Shown here: positions 59,015 to 64,000 of the stretch, in pieces
Layout of the letters: each line of letters begins with the position of its first letter
Numbering within the stretch: position 1 is the first letter of the stretch
NCBI GenBank assembly: GCA_017408045.1
Contig: JAFQVL010000052.1
Span: forward strand, 1 to 64,000
Direction: 5' to 3'
Source of the DNA: Clostridia bacterium
Lineage (GTDB): Bacteria > Bacillota > Clostridia > Christensenellales > Borkfalkiaceae
Length of the DNA stretch: 64,000 bases
Translations under genes and position numbers: made by a program
The notes under the pieces: generated by a model
Database searches by the model: none
Told to the model about the DNA's origin: nothing
The model's input: the letters and a program-made list of their open reading frames with translations, nothing else

Positions 59015-61858
59015 ATGAAAAAAATCTGGTTAGCTTTGTTGGCGTGTATAGCATTCATGTGCTTGGCGTTAGGCACTGCTTGTGAAAAAAATCAGCCTGT
59101 GTTCAACAAAGGGTATTTGGACGTGATTGAGCTGGGCGATCCGATTATGTTGGACGAGTACGTAGATCCAGATACGATGGACGATTATACGCTGATTCTG
59201 CGTTCGGATTCTACGGGCGAAGAAATTGACTTGAAAGCGCGTGGACAATGGACAACCCGATATCCTGGTACGTTTACGTTGACCTACACAGTTTTATCAG
59301 GGGAAAATAAGGGTACGGTTTCCACCAAGCTGACAGTAGTCGTTCCTGAGGTTCAATGGACGTTTACGCGAAACATTATCATTTCTCGCGTAGAAGATAC
59401 GCTTGATTTCAATCAACTGGAAAGAGATTTGAATCTTTCCATTGAATCCTACTACGATTATGAATTTTTCGTAAGTCAAGTAAAATATGACGGTGGTAGC
59501 GAAACGTTTACGGATGAAACCGAATACACCTTTACACGCGAAGGCGATCACGTCTTTACGTTCGGCATCAGGACGGAGGACGGGCAGGTATTGTCCGCAG
59601 AACAAATGGTAAACGTTCGCTTCAAGCCTGTGCTTGGCGAAGGCGCGGCGGATTGGATGAGCGAAAACAACATTGTTTCGTCCGATTATAAAGTCATCAA
59701 CGCAGACGGCAGCGTAGAACTGGACGCAGGGTATTATAGCGGCTCGTATACGAACGATAACGTTCCCTATTTGGCGTTTGAAGGGGATTACGGCGCGAAC
59801 ACCTTTATCAAGGTTGACTTTACTGGTAAGAACTTGCCGCAGGTAGCGTTCTTCTGCGATGAAATTACTTCCAGTATTACGGACGGGGCTCGCGGGATTT
59901 ATATTCATAACGGCTTAACGACCACTAACGGCACCGTTTGGAAAGCGTTGGATGCAAGCCGTCTGACGGTATTTGGCCCGAACAAAGTAGGTTATGCCAA
60001 ATTTGACCAAAATGGTAGATTTTCTGGCTCTGCGACTGGTTCGGAAGCTGCGCCTTGTCCGATGAGTTATAATGCGTTGCAAGAAGATTGTGAATATCGT
60101 TATATTGTAGGCTTTACCGATGCGTCGAAAAGCTCGGTTACCCTTCGTATTCTCTTGATTAACTTGACAACGATGGAAAGAGAATTTGACCATTCGTATA
60201 AGTGTGTTAAGGTAGACGGATACGGGAACGTAGATTTCACTAATTATTTTAACGGCAGCATCGTACTTTACGGCAGATACGGCGTAGAAACGAAATGGGA
60301 TAAAGTCTACCTGCCGATTACGGATGTGGAAGACATTCACGAACTGGATATTGCTTCGGAATTTAAGAAAGGCTTTAAAACGCAATATGCGTTGGATTCT
60401 ATCGTGCGTATATCCGATTATATTGCGGATGAAGACGGTGAATACTTATTTGACGTTATTGATCCAGACGGGCTGAAAGTGGAAATTTTGGAAGGCGGTT
60501 CGTTCAAGTATGAAAAGAGCGGTACGTATCGTTTGATATACGATTCCTTGCAACCCGACGTAAGAGCAAGCTCCGTTACGGTGGATGTTATGTTTGATCC
60601 TAACGCCGATATGGGGGACGACTATTTTGAATATACGGAAGCTATCATCGCTTCAGGCGTTAGAAGAGGTACTGGTTTGACCGCAAACACGAACGCTAAG
60701 TTTATCGAAGAGGGCGCAAGAAGTATTCGGTATTATACGTCGGAAACCACTACGGAGGGTAAGGGTATCCCCGTTGGTATCGGACGAAGCTTCTTGGAAT
60801 TCATCTTCTTGTCCAGAGAGGTAGACGGCATTTCCTTCGACGTTTATACGACGATCCCCCTTCAATATAAGCTGTACGCTGGTACAAGTAAAGCTATCAA
60901 AATGGATTATACTGGTTCGGTTGCGGCGGAAACCTGGACAAAGATTACCGTAACGCGCGAGCTGTACTTGGCGAACGCTGACTCTTATTCGGGTTGCAAG
61001 TACGCGTTGGCTATCAGCTTCTACGTAGAAGGGGAAGAATTGCCCGCGCAGACGTCGTTCTATTTGGATAATATCCATATGGTGACGACTGACGCTACGG
61101 AGTCGGTGACGGATATTGCAAAAGCATTTTTGCAAACGAACGGCATGACCACGTACGGGGTCAAATCCGTCAATGACGATTTACAGGTGCAGCTCTATAA
61201 AGGGATGTATCAAGGCGAAGCGCATGCAATGACAATCGACGACGTACCTTACGTTGCTTATAATGGGAATTACGGCGTAGGTACTTACGTTGCGGTGGAT
61301 TTTACGGGCAAAAATATGCCTCAGTTGTGCTTCTTCGCAAAGGAAGTTACCCCCTCGTTGTTGGACGGCTTGGCAGGTGTATATATACACAACGGTATGA
61401 TTAAAAATAACGGTGATTACCGTAGTGATACCGACGCAGGGCGCGTCACGTTCTTGGGCCCGAACAAGGTGGAATACAAGAGAGTAGATGCAGATGGCAG
61501 ATACTCGGGGCAGTTTGGTAGCGCAGATAGTCCTTCTCCGATGTCTGAACGCGGCTTGCAGGACGGCGTACATTATAGATACGTTATCGGCGTAAAGAGC
61601 GCACAAGCAAGCGTGGGCGAAACGAAGGGCAAGGTTCTTTTACAACTGATGCTTATCAATTTAGATACCCATACCGTAATGGCGGACTATGAAAAGGAAT
61701 TATCCGACACTGCGTTCACCGAAAATTATTTGTCGGGGAACGTCGTGATGTACGGCAAATACAACGTGGCGATTACCTTAGATAAAATTTATCCTATCTA
61801 TCAAGACGTGGCAGATATCGACGATATCGACGTGGTTAAAGCAGGCTTGAACAAATAA
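59015..61858 (+). CDS. Large surface lipoprotein with duplicated domain
   Basis: Exported protein of 947 aa. The ATG at 59015 has AAGGAG 9 nt upstream and overlaps another ATG out of frame. The lipobox is GTAC with Cys23. After Ig-like stretches (about residues 30-200) a ~190-residue domain is repeated near residues 240-440 and 730-930. Matching words are DFTGKNLPQVAFF / DFTGKNMPQLCFF, GIYIHNGL / GVYIHNGM and GPNKVGYAKFDQNGR / GPNKVEYKRVDADGR. Between them is a jelly-roll-like region. The repeats look like concanavalin-type carbohydrate-binding modules, but no family is recognised. It probably binds the substrate of the locus at the surface. Confidence 0.78.
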   Translation: MKKIWLALLACIAFMCLALGTACEKNQPVFNKGYLDVIELGDPIMLDEYVDPDTMDDYTLILRSDSTGEEIDLKARGQWTTRYPGTFTLTYTVLSGENKGTVSTKLTVVVPEVQWTFTRNIIISRVEDTLDFNQLERDLNLSIESYYDYEFFVSQVKYDGGSETFTDETEYTFTREGDHVFTFGIRTEDGQVLSAEQMVNVRFKPVLGEGAADWMSENNIVSSDYKVINADGSVELDAGYYSGSYTNDNVPYLAFEGDYGANTFIKVDFTGKNLPQVAFFCDEITSSITDGARGIYIHNGLTTTNGTVWKALDASRLTVFGPNKVGYAKFDQNGRFSGSATGSEAAPCPMSYNALQEDCEYRYIVGFTDASKSSVTLRILLINLTTMEREFDHSYKCVKVDGYGNVDFTNYFNGSIVLYGRYGVETKWDKVYLPITDVEDIHELDIASEFKKGFKTQYALDSIVRISDYIADEDGEYLFDVIDPDGLKVEILEGGSFKYEKSGTYRLIYDSLQPDVRASSVTVDVMFDPNADMGDDYFEYTEAIIASGVRRGTGLTANTNAKFIEEGARSIRYYTSETTTEGKGIPVGIGRSFLEFIFLSREVDGISFDVYTTIPLQYKLYAGTSKAIKMDYTGSVAAETWTKITVTRELYLANADSYSGCKYALAISFYVEGEELPAQTSFYLDNIHMVTTDATESVTDIAKAFLQTNGMTTYGVKSVNDDLQVQLYKGMYQGEAHAMTIDDVPYVAYNGNYGVGTYVAVDFTGKNMPQLCFFAKEVTPSLLDGLAGVYIHNGMIKNNGDYRSDTDAGRVTFLGPNKVEYKRVDADGRYSGQFGSADSPSPMSERGLQDGVHYRYVIGVKSAQASVGETKGKVLLQLMLINLDTHTVMADYEKELSDTAFTENYLSGNVVMYGKYNVAITLDKIYPIYQDVADIDDIDVVKAGLNK

Positions 61859-61870
61859 AGGAGAATAAGA

Positions 61871-63379
61871 ATGAAGAAAAAAATTTTATCAATATTTTTA
61901 TCCTTTCTTTCCGTTGTTTCCGTTGTGTTGAGTGGTTGCGACCAAAACGCTTTGAAGAAAAACGCGCCTGATTATTCTTCTTCGCAATTACAATTCGATT
62001 TTTACGGCTATTCTTCGGCGTCCAACGGCAAATGGTCGATTGACGGCATAGAATACGACGCGGGGCAGGATTTCAGAACGGTGGAAAGAGTACGCGAGTA
62101 CAAGGATACGGGGATGACGATCTATATGCCCCAGCATCAAGCTTTGTATGAGGGGCAAGATTTTGAAACCAGCGATACCAAAAAAGCCTTGGATATGGCG
62201 GTGGAAGCAGGGATGAGTAAAGTCATCCTTACCGACCGTCGCATTCAACAGCTTTCCAAAACCAACGGCGGTATCGTTGGGGAAGACAAGCAATTTGCCA
62301 CGACGGATGAGTTGGACGCGGAAATTGCATCCTACCTTGCTCCCTATAAAGATCACCCTGCTTTCTACGGGTTGATGCTTGGCGACGAGCCGTTCTGGGA
62401 AATGTATGAATCGTATGGACAGGTGTATAAATCCATCAAACGCGTTTACCCCGAATGCTTTATTCAATACAATCTGAATCCCATCACTGCGGGACAGGAT
62501 CCGAACAAGATCGACGCACGTTTCCCTCCCTTGGAAGAAGGGGAAGGCGAAGGGTTGGAATGGAAAGATATCGTTGCCATTCGCTATGAAAAGTACCTTC
62601 GTTTGTTCTTGGATTCCACTGGCGCAGACTACGTGCAGTACGACCAGTATCCCTTGAGAAGCAAAGATTTTATTGACGAATATTACATCTACGGTTTGCA
62701 GATGGTTGCGGAATTGGCGAAAGAATATGGAATTGAATTCTATTTCGTTACGCAAACCTACGGACAAACGGACGGCGGACATAATCCTAGGATGTTGACT
62801 GAAGCGGATTTGTACTGGCTCAACAATATGCTGGTGGGCTTTGGCGTGAAGACGATTTCGTATTTTACCTACTGGACGAAGTCGGACAATAACACAGAGC
62901 ATTTCATCGACGGCAACTCCTTCATTACTTGGTACGGCGAAAGAACGAAGATTTACGACTGGATGAAGCAAATTATGTCGGAAGAACAAAAGCTTGCTCC
63001 GACGATTTTGAATTTTGATTATCAAACTAGCAAGGTGTATACCAAAGCGCCTACAGTATTTGATGCAAGTCATGTGATGTGGACGAAACAAACGAAGGAT
63101 TTCAAGGCCCTTCAAAGCGTAAGTATCGATAAAGAGGTTGCCTTGGTGACCGAGCTTTATGACGATGAAAAGTCCAACTATATGTACATGGTGCAAAACA
63201 TTATTGATCCTATTAACAAGGGGAGCAAGGCGTACCAAACCACGGAGCTGACGTTTGATTCCGCGTATAAGTATGCGGCGGTTTACGTGAAGGGTGAACG
63301 TTCTCTTGTTAAATTGCAGGACGGCAAGCTCACCTTAGAGCACAAAGCAGGCGAAGCAACCTACGTTATCCCCTATTAA
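61871..63379 (+). CDS. Candidate lipoprotein glycosidase, paralogue of 52467 gene
   Basis: Exported protein of 502 aa, similar in plan to the cytoplasmic protein at 52467. A signal peptide ends in the lipobox LSGC with Cys23. FYGLMLGDEP (Glu173) and VQYDQYP (Asp258) are the likely catalytic segments, and NNMLVGFGVKTISYFTYW and the C-terminal EVALVTELYDDEKS match corresponding segments in its paralogue. AAAGGAG precedes the ATG. One protein sits outside and the other inside, so both may act on the same bond type before and after import. No named GH family is recognised. Confidence 0.72.
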   Translation: MKKKILSIFLSFLSVVSVVLSGCDQNALKKNAPDYSSSQLQFDFYGYSSASNGKWSIDGIEYDAGQDFRTVERVREYKDTGMTIYMPQHQALYEGQDFETSDTKKALDMAVEAGMSKVILTDRRIQQLSKTNGGIVGEDKQFATTDELDAEIASYLAPYKDHPAFYGLMLGDEPFWEMYESYGQVYKSIKRVYPECFIQYNLNPITAGQDPNKIDARFPPLEEGEGEGLEWKDIVAIRYEKYLRLFLDSTGADYVQYDQYPLRSKDFIDEYYIYGLQMVAELAKEYGIEFYFVTQTYGQTDGGHNPRMLTEADLYWLNNMLVGFGVKTISYFTYWTKSDNNTEHFIDGNSFITWYGERTKIYDWMKQIMSEEQKLAPTILNFDYQTSKVYTKAPTVFDASHVMWTKQTKDFKALQSVSIDKEVALVTELYDDEKSNYMYMVQNIIDPINKGSKAYQTTELTFDSAYKYAAVYVKGERSLVKLQDGKLTLEHKAGEATYVIPY

Positions 63380-63423
63380 TCAAGGGCGAACGTAGCAAAA
63401 ATAATCTTATAAGGAGAAATGAT

Positions 63424-64000
63424 ATGAGAAAAAATTGGAAATGGGTAGTGGCTATGTTGGTTGCAATGGGCGCAATGACGGCTTTTGCGGCTTGTGGGCA
63501 AAACGTAGGTCCGTCTATGTCGGATTCGACTGTCTCGGATAGCCCCGTAGAGGAAACGAAGCATACGGTTACGTTCAAAGCTGGCGACGTCACTGTGGCA
63601 ACGAAGAACTATACGGATGATGATATGACGATTGATGAACCGGCTGTTCCCGAAAAGGCGCATTACACGGGGGTATGGGAAACATACATTTTGGATGGCA
63701 ACGACATTACGGTTAATGCGATTTATACGCCGATTGAATATACGGTTGTCTTCAAGGTAGACGGCGAAGAAGTTGGCTCGGACACGTATACGGTGGAGAA
63801 TACGGAAATTGACGTTCCTTCCATTGCGGCAAAAGATCATTATACAAGCGCATGGGAAAGCTATACCTTAACGGGCGGAAGTATTACTGTAAATGCAGTT
63901 TATACGCCGATCGATTATACCATTACGTTCATGAATGGTGAAGACAAGGCGGGTGAGGTTGTTTTCAATATTGAAGACAACGATAAGCAAGCGCCTATAA
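63424..64000 (+). CDS. Partial lipoprotein with InlB B-like repeats
   Basis: The gene continues beyond the window. A signal peptide ends in the lipobox FAAC with Cys24, then a Ser/Asp linker. From residue ~46 repeats of ~55 residues start with TVTFK, TVVFK and TITFM and end in TVNAIYTPIEY / TVNAVYTPIDY. This is the InlB B-repeat/Flg_new-like pattern found in surface proteins. AAGGAG lies about 7 nt before the ATG. The visible part shows at least three repeats; the C-terminal domain and any anchor are out of view. Confidence 0.82.
   Translation, partial: MRKNWKWVVAMLVAMGAMTAFAACGQNVGPSMSDSTVSDSPVEETKHTVTFKAGDVTVATKNYTDDDMTIDEPAVPEKAHYTGVWETYILDGNDITVNAIYTPIEYTVVFKVDGEEVGSDTYTVENTEIDVPSIAAKDHYTSAWESYTLTGGSITVNAVYTPIDYTITFMNGEDKAGEVVFNIEDNDKQAPI

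Overview
The window looks like a chromosomal segment of an anaerobic, Gram-positive-type bacterium of the Firmicutes (Clostridia), probably an uncultured gut or rumen lineage. The evidence is many LxxC lipoproteins with N-terminal Lys/Arg-rich signal peptides, consensus TTGACA-17-TATAAT promoters, an NfnAB-type ferredoxin transhydrogenase, type III glutamine synthetase, a eukaryote-like IleRS, QueH, and a sugar importer whose ATPase is encoded elsewhere. The placement below class level is inference.

Layout. 1-4873: gyrB-gyrA, often close to oriC. 4874-13532: a short-chain dehydrogenase, a P-type ATPase, serS, a DEDDh exonuclease and an rRNA m5C methyltransferase, separated by unusual repeats (two hairpin arrays, a 209-bp tandem duplication and a 274-bp MITE-like element). 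13533-22491: a very large lipoprotein, a split TSUP pair, a HAD phosphatase, Ppx/GppA, Maf and an MreB-like actin. 22530-26940: an accessory island with a ~660-nt, protein-poor, highly structured RNA gene facing an AT-rich five-gene operon (WYL regulator, PD-(D/E)XK nuclease, two small proteins, truncated DnaB-like ATPase). 26953-49143: housekeeping and metabolism (glnN, THUMP methyltransferase, queH, PHP, TRIC channel, lysC, acyltransferase, ileS, nitroreductase, QueG-like protein, antiporter, nfnAB, a lipoprotein, YfhO). 49289-49365: tRNA-Pro with an AGG anticodon. 49854-64000: an oligosaccharide-utilisation locus (AraC regulator, GH4, two paralogous candidate glycosidases, a GH78-like enzyme, ABC importer, large surface lipoproteins) that runs off the right edge.

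The sugar locus reads as one pathway. Surface lipoproteins (59015-64000) bind or trim a glycan, the SBP and two permeases import oligosaccharides, and cytoplasmic GH4, GH78-like and candidate glycosidase enzymes finish degradation. The CHEV-type GH4 and the rhamnosidase-like enzyme suggest a substrate with uronic acid and rhamnose; this is inference.

The strongest unexplained signals are: (1) three intergenic arrays in which a constant ~7-nt word recurs about every 20 nt, each interval being a different small palindrome, and in two of them the left and right halves are mutually complementary; (2) the ~660-nt RNA gene with four Shine-Dalgarno-led mini-ORFs; (3) five genes with TATAAT followed by exactly 6 nt and the start codon, predicting leaderless mRNAs; (4) a 30-nt copy of the lysC start left upstream of an inserted TRIC gene; and (5) a cytoplasmic/lipoprotein pair of an unrecognised glycosidase-like family.
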